Source of the DNA: Adineta ricciae
Lineage: Eukaryota > Rotifera > Eurotatoria > Adinetida > Adinetidae
Length of the DNA: 64,000 nucleotides
Assembly (NCBI GenBank): GCA_905250025.1
Contig: CAJNOJ010000021.1
Coordinates: forward strand, 673,984-737,983
Direction: 5' to 3'
Shown piece after piece: positions 50,136 through 62,273 of this stretch. The position numbers and the translations under genes are program-made. The notes beneath the pieces are model-generated. The model was not told the DNA's origin. It made no database searches and was given only the letters and a program-made list of their open reading frames with translations. How positions within the stretch are numbered: the first letter of the stretch is position 1; every line of letters begins with the position of its first letter.

Positions 50136-52038
50136 ATGAAGAACCAAGAACAAGTACCAATGACTGTTACAAAGTGTTGTCAGCAACCGTCGGAAACGGA
50201 CAATGTACATGATCCGACAGTGGCAACAACGACAAATCGTCAACTCGCAAAGTATGGCCCACGAGCGAGCTGGAGTAGTCGTATCGTTTATCTTCTATCG
50301 ATTATCGGTTTTGTGGTTGACCTAGGTGAGTCACTTTTCTTTTCATACTATAAGAATGTCATTTCGAGATTGTTTTGTCTTTTTGTTAGGAAACGTTTGG
50401 CGCTTTCCAACAACATGCTATCGCAATGGTGGTGGTGCTTTCCTTATACCTTATTTTACCTTCTTATTTCTTGTTGGTCTTCCTTGTAAGTTTTATTTTC
50501 CTCACATCATGCGTGAACTTTATCTCGCTTTGTCTAAAGGTATGTATATGGAACTAGCAATTGGCCAGTATCATCGTCTTGGGTATATAACTATCTGGGA
50601 CAAAGTTTTTCCTCCATTAAAAGGAATCGGCTATTCGATGCTAATCATCAATATATATGTTCAATCCTATTATAATACAATTATCGCTTGGTCAGTTCAT
50701 TATTGTTTAGCGTCGTTTCGTTTTATTGTTCCATGGACATTTTGTCACAATGAATGGAACACGGATTTGTGCTATTCTTTACACGACAAACGATTATTAA
50801 ATCGAACTCATAATGCTTCACATTCGTCAACGGATGAATATTTCGAAAGACGTATGTTAAAATCTCATTTATCGCCAGGAATCAATCACATAGGTGCATT
50901 ACAATGGGAATTAGTTGGCTGCTCGATAATTGTTTTCCTTCTTATCTATCTTTCGATAATCAAAGGAGTTAAAACCGCAGGAAAAGCCATTTGGTTTACA
51001 GCATTAGTACCCTACGTTGTTCTAATTATCTTATTATTACGTTCATTAACATTAGACGGCATACTCGAAGGTTTGAAATATTATGTTGCACCATCATTCG
51101 AACGCCTAGGCGAATATTCGGTGTGGCAAGCAGCTGCTGTTCAGATTTTCTTTAGTTTAGGACCTGGCTTTGGTGTTTTACTTAGTTATGCTAGTTTTAG
51201 TGATACACACGATAATGTCTCTGGTACAGCTTTGATTGCTAGTTTGGTCAATTGTTCGACAAGTTTATTATACGGAACAGTCGTTTTTGCTGGTCTTGGG
51301 TTTTTATCACATCGTTTACGCAGCGACGTGCGACAATTTACTGAGAGTAATATGGGTCTGGTTTTTGTTGTTTATCCGGAAATTTTAACGTCGATACGTG
51401 GTGCCCCATTCTTTTCCATACTTTTCTTTATGATGCTAATAACACTGGGTCTCGATAGTGTTTTTGCCGGTGCAGAAAGCATATATACAGCCATATCGGA
51501 TGAGTTCCCTATCTTAGCTCGTACGCCACGTTTATCACGTGCTGGCGTTGTCATGGTGCCATTTTTAATATCGATTCCAACATTGACATACGGAGGAAAG
51601 TATGTCATACATTTTATGGACTTTTTCGGTACATCGCCATCAATTATGTTTATTGTTCTCTGTGAACTTATCGCGACCGTATGGCTCTATGGAATGGATA
51701 AATTTAGCAGCGATGTAGAAACGATGACAGGCCATAAGCCAAGTATTTACTGGCGTATTACATGCCGCTATATTGCACCGTTAATCTTGTTTATTCTTTA
51801 TGTGTGTTCATTCATACAATTCGATAGCCAAGAGTTCGCATCGTTTGGTGGTGGAAATACAGCATTGAAAGTGAGTATTGCTGGCTGGTCATTGAGTACA
51901 ATATCGATGTTGCCAATTCCGATATATGCGGGTTGGTGGTATTTATCTCGACGTCAGACAAATACAACAAAACGAACAACAACAACGAGCGTCGTTGCAG
52001 AAATAATTCCCGCTGCCGAACACGAGCCGTTTATATAA
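50136..52038 (+). CDS. SLC6 sodium/chloride-dependent monoamine transporter
   Basis: Three exons (50136-50325, 50390-50485, 50540-52038) give 594 residues. Helix 1 reads SIIGFVVDLG-GNVWRFP. The aspartate before LGNVWRFP is the amine-binding residue (Asp98 of SERT, Asp79 of DAT) and is absent from amino-acid carriers of the family. Further SLC6 matches are MYMELAIGQYHR, IKGVKTAGKAIWFTALVPYV, QIFFSLGPGFGVLLSYASF and LITLGLDSVFAGAE. Asn-linked sites lie in the long second extracellular loop. It should take up serotonin, dopamine or a related amine using Na+ and Cl- gradients; which amine cannot be read from sequence. The 54-base intron 50486-50539 is in frame without a stop. If retained it would insert 18 residues at helix 2. 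Poly(A) signal near 52110. Confidence 0.9.
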
Positions 52039-52428
52039 GTTGAACACTAGTAGTGTCCTTTTTTTTAGTTTTTTTCTCTTGTTTTCATTGAGTGCCGTAA
52101 TCTCGTACAAATAAAAGATACAAAAAAGATTCATTGTGACTATTTCTCGAAGAAGAGCCCCGGATGCAATGTGTCTTTATTAACTGCATACATTCACTCA
52201 CTCTCTAAATAATGAAAGTGATGAGTTGTTGTTTAAAGTAAGATAATTTATTGCGATCAAATCGTCGGCATATCTTACAGCCACTGGAACTTGACCGAAA
52301 TTATCGATATGTGCGGTCTTATTAAAAAAAAATACAGTCGAAGTTTGTTGATTCGAAACATATTTAACGAAATCACTATGTAGATTTCAAGAAATATATA
52401 ATTTGAATGAAGTTTAAAAACGACTCAG

Positions 52429-52668
52429 TCAATATTTAAAATGATGCATATACCTTTCCAGTAGTTGAGTATCATCTTCGAAACACTGCCGCAGATGTTC
52501 GTAATAATTATGCGCTACGTGCACGAGTACAAATAGATAGCAAGTAATAGTGACGTGAATGGTAATAAGAAACGTATATATCATCTTCAAGTACACGGCT
52601 ATGACCACAGGGAATACGTGCGCATTGTCAGGACTATTGATATTAACCGACATCTGCATCATACAAGG
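52429..52668 (-). CDS. possible small membrane protein
   Basis: An open frame of about 75-80 residues between the convergent SLC6 and ASB genes. The first ATGs read MMQMSVNINSPDNAH. One or two hydrophobic stretches follow (VFPVVIAVYLKMIYTFL; ITCYLFVLVHV), then a charged tail (EHLRQCFEDDTQLLERYMHH). No family is recognised, no splice junction is needed, and chance cannot be excluded. It could also be 3' untranslated sequence of the ASB gene. Confidence 0.25.
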   Translation of the reverse strand, partial: PCMMQMSVNINSPDNAHVFPVVIAVYLKMIYTFLITIHVTITCYLFVLVHVAHNYYEHLRQCFEDDTQLLERYMHHFKY

Positions 52669-53024
52669 TAGATTAACAGTCAATGAATACGAAGATAAGC
52701 GAAAAGTTTGAGTCGTTTAAAGAAAGAGGATATTGGTCTCGTAATCAACAACGCAATAGCATGAGTGTACCACAAATAGAATATCTATAGCGAACTGACT
52801 CGTGAGAAATGATTTATAAACTCAGTTTTGGGACTTTGTCATTTTTGTCAATTCTCGTTTACCTTCGAATTACACTACCCTAAAACACTTACGCCAAGTA
52901 ATTCAACATTCTGCTATCGTTGAAGTTAGAAGAAAATCTTTTCGTGATTTCATTGTCATGCTGAGCACCGGTTCGTTTATTACTTGTTCTTGAACATTTG
53001 ATACAGAAAAAAAAACAACGAAAA

Positions 53025-54615
53025 TTAGACATCATCGAACAATAAATATCGTTGCAAAAATACAGGTAAATCTAACTTTTTCACCGCACGTTCAATACGG
53101 ATTTTCAGTGATGAATTAAATAGATAATCTCGGATTTGCTTTCGAGTTATATTTTTCAATGTCTGTGGCGTCGTTGCTGCTCGATAGATTACTGACTTAG
53201 TCGTTTCATCTAATTCCGTGCATTCAACGATATAATTTCGATGAAATAAGTAAGCCGCCTCACAAAGTACTTCAATCAAATGCGAATTCGATTGAAACCG
53301 ACGTAGAAATCGCAAGACACTATCTGAAAACATCAACAAAACTTGCATTTTCATGTGAAAATACTTGAACGAACCTCGTCCTCTGGAAAACGAAACTCGT
53401 GCGCCGTACCCAATCAAGAGACGAATAATTCTCATGTCCAATCGTCGATCACGAGCGTAATTAATATATGTTACCAATGGTGTTCGATATGGCACATGCT
53501 GATGATGATGCTGAGGATTATATGAAACTGATTGATTTGGTTCAGCATCATTTTCTAACAAACTTTTTATGATCGAATACTGGTTTCCTAAGTTTGCTAG
53601 TTGACAAGCGAGAATCAATGGAGTGATGCATTCATTATCTTCATTCGTTTCCTCATTTGTATCAGCACCAAATGCTAAAAGAGAAGAAATCGTTTTTTCC
53701 TTCGAATAAGTTCACCTATTTACCGATTAATAATTGTACAGTATTGATATCATCTTTGCGAATCGCTAATTCTAATGGTGAATTGCATAAATCTGGATGT
53801 TTATTAGTAAAACCACCGTAGATCAAGAGTTGTTCAATAATATCACCACGTTTCGAATCGATCGATGTAATCAGAGCGTTTCGTTGTCGAAATTTTCTCG
53901 TTACATAATTTACATTCGCACCGTAGCGACATAGGAGAGTGACTGCACCGAGATTTCCTTCGCGACACGCTTTGATTAACGGTGTTATACCACTTCGCGA
54001 AAGTGCGTTTGGATTCGCTCCGTGTTTTAGTATTAACTCCAACGAAGACAGATTCTCATATGGTAATAGATTAATTTCATAACCGAGAAAATAATGTTGA
54101 TTCACGTTGGCGCCAGAAAACAGTAATAAACGTGCACAATCGATATGATTATTCTCTAACGAAAGACTCAAGGGCTCAATGATAACTTCTTGATGGGATG
54201 TGGTAACTGAATGTGTGGAAGCAGTATGAAAATTGACTAGCGAACCATTGTCAATCAAAACATGGATGATATCAATGAAACCGTATTTGGAAGCTAGATG
54301 CAAGGGTGAGTAACCAGCGTCATCAAGGACATTGACATCAGCATGGTAATCCTCGACGAGAAGACGCACACATTCCAGATCGTTCTCGAATACAGCGTAA
54401 TGCAATGCACGAAGACCGCGACGTACAGCTCCATTGAGATCTAATTGCTTGAAACTGAAAACAAAACATACAAAAGAATGATTCGGATGTGTTCTTTTTT
54501 CGCTCGTGATTAAATACCAAAGAATACGTTTGATATCTTTCAAAGGTAAATGTTGCACAATAGCATCTCGAAGAAGTATGAGAATTGCGTCGCCATCCAC
54601 AATATTTACAGACAT
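53025..54615 (-). CDS. ankyrin repeat and SOCS box protein (ASB family)
   Basis: Four exons (54518-54615, 53724-54454, 53375-53674, 53025-53323) give 475 residues with consistent phases. Ankyrin repeats run through most of the chain: GLRALHYAVFENDLECVRLL, GYSPLHLASKYGFIDIIHVL, GITPLIKACREGNLGAVTLL and NSPLELAIRKDDINTVQLL. The C-terminus (TPQTLKNITRKQIRDYLF...LDLPVFLQRYLLFDD) fits a SOCS box, with the BC-box-like LK.ITR..IR and the LP..L..YLL ending. ASB proteins are substrate receptors of Cullin5-Elongin B/C ubiquitin ligases; the ankyrins choose the target. The substrate and exact ASB subtype cannot be named. Introns 1 and 3 lack in-frame stops, so naive translation reads through them. Confidence 0.87.
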
Positions 54616-55767
54616 TTGGCTGTTGTTATTTATTGTTGCTTTTCTTCTTGTGCATTATCGAGTTTTTTGTTTCCTCCTATTTATATAACTCGGCTTAAGC
54701 CTTCCACTTTAGTACGCAGTTCTATATTTTTTCTATTGGCTTTTCTTTTTTCCTCATCTCCGTCATTATCATATCATCTGATCTTTCCATGTCGAGGTTG
54801 TCGTCGCTTGTCTATACGCACATATGTAAAGAAAATCTAGCATCAATGTTAGACACACGATATGTGCACCCAATCACTCCTGATTAATCTATCGATCTTG
54901 TGACAAATGACACGAGTAGACCGATGCACATGTTAACCTTTCATTATCTCGTTTTTTTTTTGAAGATTTTCTTGCCAGCACATTAACGAACTAACTAAAC
55001 TATCATCAAATGGTTCCTTGCATATATAACGAAAAGAAGGACAAAGTATCTAGTAGACTACTATCGCTATCGGTCAAGTGAACCAATACATTGTGTGTAC
55101 AAGAAGGATAAGCATTGTGTGACCGGTCCATACATGTCGAGTAATGAGAAAAGAATTATGTCGGTCAGTTCGACCTCCTTATGTCGATATAGACAATGTG
55201 TACGAAAGATTCGTACAGTAATCATAGCGGTCATAACCAACGGAGAGAACTGTGCGTCATAACCTTTTTTCTTCTTGTTTGAAAAGAGTGAATCGAAGGT
55301 TTCAATTGGCCTTATTCTTCTCGTTCAATCGAGAACGGAGAAGAGAAACATGTTCATCATTTTATGTTGTCGGTCATCCGTTCGATAATTCCTCAAGTTT
55401 AAAGAAAAGAGAACAGTTCGACATACATATATACGTGTACACATAAGGTCAACGATTGTGTGTGCAGATGTTCATAAGAGAAGGAGAACGAGGAAGAAAA
55501 TGGGTACATATAATGGTCATCATGACAGAGAGAGGGAGAGAAACGGGTCACATTGACCTAACTCAAGATGACCCCAGACATGAACATACACATCTGCATC
55601 ATATTACTTTGACCTAAAAATAAAAACTAAATAAGAGAATGAATTAGGGCAACGAGAGAAAATCTATTGAGAAAGAGAGAGAGAGAGAGAGAAGGGAGAA
55701 AGAAAGGTCAGTTTCGTGTCCGAGTCCAACGCGAATAGCCGTTCATCTTGATTCTTCGATCAGCACA
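54616..55767. other. divergent intergenic region
   Basis: Between the ASB gene (minus) and the bZIP gene (plus), so it probably holds both promoters. An AG run lies near 55674-55692. No exon supported. Confidence 0.5.
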
Positions 55768-57313
55768 ATGACAACAAGCATTCAAGTTCGTTTCTAATCA
55801 GACATCCTTGAAATACATGTATTTGATTTTTGTTCTATTAAACAGAAAATGCAATCGAACGATCTCCTTCGTTCATCAGCGTCTCCGTTTATGGAATCAT
55901 CTCAAATGTTTCCTAATAATTTTCAATCGCAACTGAATATGCTCTACGCTCTTACACAGCAACAACATCAACAACAACAACAACAACAGATTTCACCGCC
56001 AGATTCAAAAGCCAAACGTATCAAGTAAGTCCTTGACCATTTCGTCTTGTCAGAAGCTAATTGTTTTTTTCGTTATCAAGAAAATCAATGCCGTTATCTA
56101 ATGATCTTCCTACTCAAGTGCCATTGATATCCGCCACTGAAAGTGCATGTCTAAGTGATCGGGAAGTCGTAAAAGTCGTTACCACAGCAGGTCCGCAATG
56201 TGTTGATAAAGACTTTTTAACTCAACTATTGACAAGAAAGGATGTTATTCCCGCACGTAAACGTCGTGACTTTATTCCCAACGATATGAAAGATGATCAT
56301 TACTGGGAACGACGACGTAAGAATAATCTAGCTGCAAAACGTTCGCGAGAAAAACGACGTTTAAACGATATTGTTCTTGGTAAGTACAGTTGTAATTCAT
56401 GAGTTTTGTTTGACGATGTTTTGTTATAGAAACCAAAGTTGTCGAATTGACCAATGAAAACGAAGCATTGAAAGCTAAACTTCACTTGATGCTCTCTCAT
56501 TTGAATATGAAAGAAATTGATATGGAAAGTTTGTTTGAAGAAGAACAACGTCTTGGTCACATTTGTCTCAAACCTGCAACGAATGCTTCGGCAATTCTTG
56601 CTCAACATGATACAGATAATGACGATGATCATTCTTCCTATGATGAATTTCGTCCTATTCATCAACAATCGAAACCGAACAACGACAATATGGCGATTGA
56701 TTTAAGTCGCACAGAAGTTCAAACAGGAAATCTACTACGTAAAAGTCCATCGCCACTCACGCCATCGCCTTCGCCACCCAATGAATCTTTGTTACAAATT
56801 CTTGCTAATCAAATGTTTCACGCCAAACCTCAAGAAACACCGTCCTCATCTTCATCACGTTTACTAACGATTGCTTCACCACCTGAAAGCAAACCACAGA
56901 AAAGATCTTACAACCAAATACAACAAGATAACGATCAGCAGCAAAAATGGGACGAAGCAGCAATGACATTACTTTCATTAAACAAACCTCAATCGGCGCC
57001 GCCAGCAGCTGCACCCGTTGAACAGCAAGCTGCACTTCAATCGGTTATCAACGGTCTTCTACGAAAACCGAACCCTCCCAAAGCAACTATCGATTATCAT
57101 AGTCAACAACCTTCGAGTGAAAATTTCACATCATTTGAACAATGGAAAACGTTGATGAATTACTTTTCAATGCCGGCAGCACAACAATCAACATCGTTCA
57201 ATCAAACGATTACTCCTGCTCAACAGATGCAAGCTCAACCGCAATCACACGAGCCACGTGGTGATATGATGCCATTGAAACTACGAATGAAGATGTTAAA
57301 TGCCAAAAGTTAA
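55768..57313 (+). CDS. NFIL3/vrille-type bZIP transcription factor
   Basis: Four exons (55768-55785, 55846-56024, 56081-56379, 56430-57313) give 459 residues. The basic region [20 protein letters not shown], then [20 protein letters not shown], matches NFIL3/E4BP4 and Drosophila vrille, including the FIPD-like lead-in and the [12 protein letters not shown] core. The zipper continues over the third intron ([20 protein letters not shown]). These factors bind D-box TTA(C/T)GTAA sites, usually repress, and act in circadian and developmental control. The N-terminus has a Gln run, and the C-terminal half is Ser/Pro/Gln-rich. MPLKLRMKM at the end resembles a short basic motif near the end of NFIL3 proteins (from memory, weaker). 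The tiny first exon encodes MTTSIQ; the ATG at 55849 (MQSNDLL) is an alternative start. Poly(A) signal near 57793. Confidence 0.9.
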
Positions 57314-58244
57314 CAGCCATATGACGAGCTAGAGCACAAGTTATAACAGTAAAATGAACAGTTTTCGTACATATGTATATCTATTTGACGAATCAATCCT
57401 GTTGGGAAACAAATCATAGACGAAGCGGCGAGGTATGAGCAGCGACATAGACTCCTGTGTCTTGATGAGACAATTGTATAGTCAAAATGAAGATGAAGTT
57501 GACAGTGTGCGGTAATAAGAACGCAGACGAGGCCCTTTAGCACAGTTCGCCGCTCATGTGAAAGCGACCTGCACAAAATTGCAAATCTAACATCTATATT
57601 GAAGCAAAGGAAAAACGAGATAATGTATATTGTAGTTGTTATATAAACGAGACGAGAAAGCAAGAGAAGCTAAACTTATGTATTTAAATTGTGTCATATT
57701 GCATGTTTTTCTTATCTTAGTCTGCATCGAATATTTTACTCCGAATGTTGTCAAATGTTTTCTTTTTTTTTTGTTTGTTTTTCTCTTTCGTTAATAAATA
57801 ATAATTAAGCAATATAAACAAGATGATATTCGTTTCTTCATCTCTTTTGTATTAGGAATACCTATTGTATTCATTCTTTTCAAATCGACCATGAAGGCCA
57901 TTTACAACTTCATTTTAACGTATGCAATCGAAGCGACTGTCTTTTTTCTCTTTTTGTTCTTTTCTTCCCATTTTGAACATAATGGGATTGCATAAACACA
58001 CACTTTTCTTTGCTTCTATTCATACATTCATCTCAATAGATGATCGATGTTCATAGTGCATATAAAATGACATACGGTCGATGTTCAGCGTCGTACGAAT
58101 AGGAGCTATCATCGCTCTATTCACCTGTTCATTCAACCATATCACATTCATTCATTTTGAATAAACATTTCAATACTCTTGTTCTTCCAATATTGTTTAA
58201 TAAAGATAGAGGACAGTTCATAAGAAATATTTAAACGGTCAACT
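57314..58244. other. intergenic region
   Basis: 3' untranslated region of the bZIP gene (AATAAA near 57793) and upstream sequence of the cyclophilin gene. No exon supported. Confidence 0.5.
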
Positions 58245-59707
58245 ATGTTTTCAAATCCTGTCTATAATCTCCCACCACAATTCAATGAAAATATTCTTAC
58301 ACAAAACCTTGCCGGTCTTTCGTTGAACAGTGTTGTGCCACCGCATCAAGATGGTCAACAACGACAAAATCTCGATTTTGGTTCCTTTCAATTCGCTCAG
58401 CAACAACAGGCGCAACAGCAGGGACTTGATATCGGGGGATATGTCGCACCGGCAGTGGACGAGTCAAATATAAAGTGGCCATCGCCAGATGATGTGAATA
58501 CCTCCTATCAACGTGGTTCGACTGTTGTACGCCAGTATAATAACTCGATGATTGATGATTATTACAAAAAATTTCTGCGTCCAATTACTGACTATGTCGC
58601 CATACCAACAAATGGTCAACCAACTTACGTTTATCAAAACTTAGGTGGACCGAATGCCCCAGCCACTGTCGGACTGGCTCAGCAGTCGATAGGTGCAGGT
58701 AGATACGTCAAGCAATTCATAGAATTATTTCGGTGATATTTTCTTGTAGTGGAGCCAGTCAGTGATCCTGCAGGAGTTGTACCTGCCGGTTCACAGCAGA
58801 AACCTGAAGGCACGGAAGAAAAGAAACATAAGAAGAAACATAAGAAACGCTCATCGAAACATGCACATGACGATGGTGGTAAACATTCGAAAGTAGCTGA
58901 TGAACAGTACGAACATTTTTATTCTTCACTTCCTGTGTAATTTCTTCAACTTTATAGAAAAGCGAATCAAGCGGATGTTGTCATACATAAAGAACTGCCA
59001 TCTATTCCAGTCAGAGGTAATGCTGAACAACAACAACAGCAGCAACAACAACAAACACCACCGCAGCAGCAGCAGCAACAGCAACAACAACAACCCGCTG
59101 GTGGAAATGCTTTAACAAATACGTAAGAAGAAACAACTTTCCCAATGAAATTTTAAAAACAATTTTCCTTTCCAGAGGTGCTGCTGGTCCTCAAGCACCC
59201 ATGCGATGTGCCACTAATCCCGTAGTTTATTTTGATATTGAAATCGATAATGAAGCACGTGGGCGGCTCGTCATGGAATTGTTCCGTCATGTTTTGCCAC
59301 GCACATCACAAAACTTTCTCTCACTGACAACCAACGAACATGGGTTTGGTTTTCGGTTATCATACTTTCACCGAATTATTCCAGGTTTCATGGCTCAAGG
59401 TGGTGATTTCGAAAAATCGAATGGCACAGGTGGTTATTCAATCTATGGTGAAAAATTCGATGACGAAGGTTTCCCATATCCACACGATCGTCCAGGTCTC
59501 TTATCCATGGCTAATAGTGGACCGAACACCAACGGAAGTCAATTTTTTATTACATTCGAACCATGTCCTCATTTGGATAACAAACACGTCGTTTTCGGTC
59601 AAGTTTTACAAGGTTTTCATCTTCTTAAAGATCTCGATATGAGCGGATCCGAAAGCGGAGAAGTATTACGTGAAGTGAAAATCGCTGCTACAGGTCAACT
59701 TCAATAA
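58245..59707 (+). CDS. cyclophilin-type peptidyl-prolyl isomerase with long disordered N-terminus
   Basis: Four exons (58245-58698, 58750-58906, 58958-59122, 59176-59707) give 435 residues. Residues about 1-270 are unrecognised and low in complexity: Gln-rich, then a Lys/His-rich stretch (EEKKHKKKHKKRSSKHAHDD, a likely nuclear signal), then two poly-Gln runs. Residues about 275-434 form a complete cyclophilin domain (FHRIIPGFMAQGGDF, GTGGYSIYGEKFDDE, LSMANSGPNTNGSQFFITFE, LDNKHVVFGQV). The catalytic Arg (about 325), the downstream Phe and the Gln are kept. The tryptophan that contacts cyclosporin A in human PPIA (EWLDGKHV) is replaced by His (PHLDNKHV). It catalyses proline cis-trans isomerisation. 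The basic, disordered arm suggests a nuclear or RNP role, which is inference. Poly(A) signal near 59971. Confidence 0.9.
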
Positions 59708-60491
59708 TCTATTAAGCGAAATTTTCTACCTCAACGTCCGTAGACATACTAAAAACTAAACGAAAAACCAATATAAATATATCATTTTTGTATAAATTTC
59801 AATCTTTCGTAGTTAGGAATAATGAAAAGAAAAACAGGAAATATTGTTCTATGAATTTATATATCAGATGTTGTCTTCGTATCAGTATTTGTGTAATAGC
59901 TATTGTAGTTGTTGTTATTTGATGTTTTTAGTTTTTTTGCTCTTCTATCTTTCCCGTCTTTAATCATTGAAATAAATGACACAACAATTTTGCAATGTCG
60001 CCTTTGCGCTTGGAGAAATAGACCGCCGCATAATCATCGGACACACGAATGAAAAATGATTATCTAACGCATTTGATGTTGACGTCCCATCTGACGCTTG
60101 TCCATTGGGATTTACTAGTCTCTGTTAAATTCATACCGTTCTCGGTGCGGTCACTGTCTGCCGGACAATCTTAATAAAATGAAACTATCAATTGACCGGC
60201 TAACACGCCATATTACCTGACATACTGCTTTCGTTCTTTCGATGATAAGCAGTATTCTGCATTTATCCAATTGACAAGTCCTCCGAGTTATATAATTGCA
60301 TTTTCTCCACTCAAAATAACCGTAATATAGTCAATAACAAAGTCTTTTCTTCTAGTCATTCACTCAATGACTCGATTGGCAACATCCACTACAGAAAATA
60401 GTCAATCATCGTAAAATCTATTCATCCGGGTATATTCATAGAAAAAAAAATACAAGAAAAAGAACGGCACGCCCGAACAAATGACACAAAA
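59708..60491. other. convergent intergenic region
   Basis: 3' flanks of the cyclophilin gene (plus) and the LRR gene (minus). AATAAA near 59971. No exon supported. Confidence 0.5.
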
Positions 60492-62273
60492 CTATCTTTT
60501 ATGTTTCAAAGATTGATTCCATAGTTCAAAGATCTGATAATTCTGTCCATTCAATGTTGAAAAGTCCTGACTATCAATCGTTTGATAAATGTGTTTCGAG
60601 TGATTACATGAATGATGTTGATGATGATGGCGATTCTGTGTTGGCGATAATGATGCTTCAATATGGCTGCTATCAGTTGAGTTCGATAAATTTTCCGAAT
60701 TGTAGATGATTTGATGATGCGGACAATGATAGACAGGATACGGATATTGCTGTGAACATTGCTCATAAACAGGCTGACAGTTCGATGTTTTATATTTGCG
60801 AATTTGATAACATAAATAACAACATGTTAATAATAATATGAAGGTCAGTAATCCGCCAGCACATGTTCCGATTAGTAACAAATAAACATGATGGTCAGAT
60901 TTGCCGTCCGATTGAACGATTTCGTTATTGTCGAAGTCGAGCTGATTGACAATCAGTGGTTCCCAAGTTTGAACATCTCGGCAGTACTTATCTCGAGAGT
61001 ATTTATGTATTAAGATTAGACATACGTAATAGTATTTATTCGATTGAATGTCGTTCGATATAAACACACGTGTTTGATTCGCAGGTAGTTTAATCAGCAT
61101 TTGATCAACGGTGATCTCAATAAACGATAACGTTTGATGATTATCAATCAGAATCCATTCGATCAGTAGACCAGTTTTACTTGCCATTGTAATATAAGTT
61201 ATATTGAAATTTAAAAGACGTGGTATTAACATGGATTGACATTGGAAATCGTTCGATGATGAACAGGTGAAGAGAGCTTGTCTCGTTAGATTGGTCAACC
61301 ATTTCAAATGACAATTACAATCTAAGAGATTATGATTGAGATTAAAGTAGGTTAATTGTTCGTAGAGAGGATGATTTTCCAGTGCTTTCAATTGATTGGA
61401 ACTGAGATCCAGTGATGTCAGTGATTTCGGATGTGAATTGATTTGAATTTGTTGGAAATGATTGTGACTGAGATTGAGAGAAGTTAGATTCTCGTTTAAA
61501 CTTGTCCAGTCAATCGTGGACAAGTGGTTGAAACTCAAATCGAGTACTGAGAGTTTCTTATTGGAGATGGTTAACGAGTAAAATTCTTGAAGGAAGTTTC
61601 TCGAGAGATTCAATGAGATCAAATCGGGATTATTCTGTAAAATAATCGATGAGAGTTGATTATTCGCCAGATTCAGCTGTGCGTATGTTGTCGACAGAAA
61701 GATCGACTTTGAAAGTAGATTGTTTTCTAAGTTTAAAACTTGAATATGGTTCAAATGTGGAATCTGTTTGATTTGACACGATTGTAAAAACAAAACTTCC
61801 AATTTGGTCATATTGATAAAAATATTCTGAAGATTCACGTGATTTAGATTGAAATCATTTAGTTTCAACACACGCAATTTCTTCAATGGATAACGTGTGA
61901 GAAATTCCAAAGTATCGATTTCTGTATCACCTGATAGCGTCAGTTCTTCGAGGTAATTTCCCAACAATCGTAGCAGATCTTCATCGATATAGGAGAGTGC
62001 ATTGCCGACTAAATTGATACGCTTGATCGTTTTAATGTTATTAAATGACGATGCAGTGAGAAATTTGATATTGTTATTTGTTAAGATCAATTCGTCGTAT
62101 GGAAATGAACGTTTGAATTTGGGAATTTCATTGAGAGAATTTTCTTCACATTTGATATAAGATTCACCATTGGTTAAGATTCCACAGTGGCAACGAGAGA
62201 GATATTCATCAGTTAACGGACACGAGTGAATAGGAAGAAGCCAAATCGACAGAAAGATGAAGATGAACAACAT
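60492..62273 (-). CDS. leucine-rich-repeat receptor-like membrane protein, single exon
   Basis: An uninterrupted 593-residue frame. It opens with a signal peptide (MLFIFIFLSIWLLPIHS) and a Cys-rich LRR N-cap (CPLTDEYLSRCHCG). About ten repeats follow (LILTNNNIKFL, LNLANNQLSS, LDLSFNHLSTI, LNLSHNHFQQI, LDLSSNQLKAL). Then comes an LRR C-cap (NLLDCNCHLKWLTNLT) and a region of about 90 residues resembling a fibronectin type III fold. One membrane helix (VYLLLIGTCAGGLLTFILLL) separates it from a Cys- and Tyr-rich cytoplasmic tail (YEQCSQQYPYPVYHCPHH) with no kinase or TIR domain. The many N-linked sites (NLS, NMT, NLT) agree with an extracellular face. It resembles LRR-FN3 adhesion proteins of the nervous system; the ligand is unknown. 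Having no introns is unusual here. Confidence 0.85.
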   Translation of the reverse strand: MLFIFIFLSIWLLPIHSCPLTDEYLSRCHCGILTNGESYIKCEENSLNEIPKFKRSFPYDELILTNNNIKFLTASSFNNIKTIKRINLVGNALSYIDEDLLRLLGNYLEELTLSGDTEIDTLEFLTRYPLKKLRVLKLNDFNLNHVNLQNIFINMTKLEVLFLQSCQIKQIPHLNHIQVLNLENNLLSKSIFLSTTYAQLNLANNQLSSIILQNNPDLISLNLSRNFLQEFYSLTISNKKLSVLDLSFNHLSTIDWTSLNENLTSLNLSHNHFQQIQINSHPKSLTSLDLSSNQLKALENHPLYEQLTYFNLNHNLLDCNCHLKWLTNLTRQALFTCSSSNDFQCQSMLIPRLLNFNITYITMASKTGLLIEWILIDNHQTLSFIEITVDQMLIKLPANQTRVFISNDIQSNKYYYVCLILIHKYSRDKYCRDVQTWEPLIVNQLDFDNNEIVQSDGKSDHHVYLLLIGTCAGGLLTFILLLTCCYLCYQIRKYKTSNCQPVYEQCSQQYPYPVYHCPHHQIIYNSENLSNSTDSSHIEASLSPTQNRHHHQHHSCNHSKHIYQTIDSQDFSTLNGQNYQIFELWNQSLKHKR

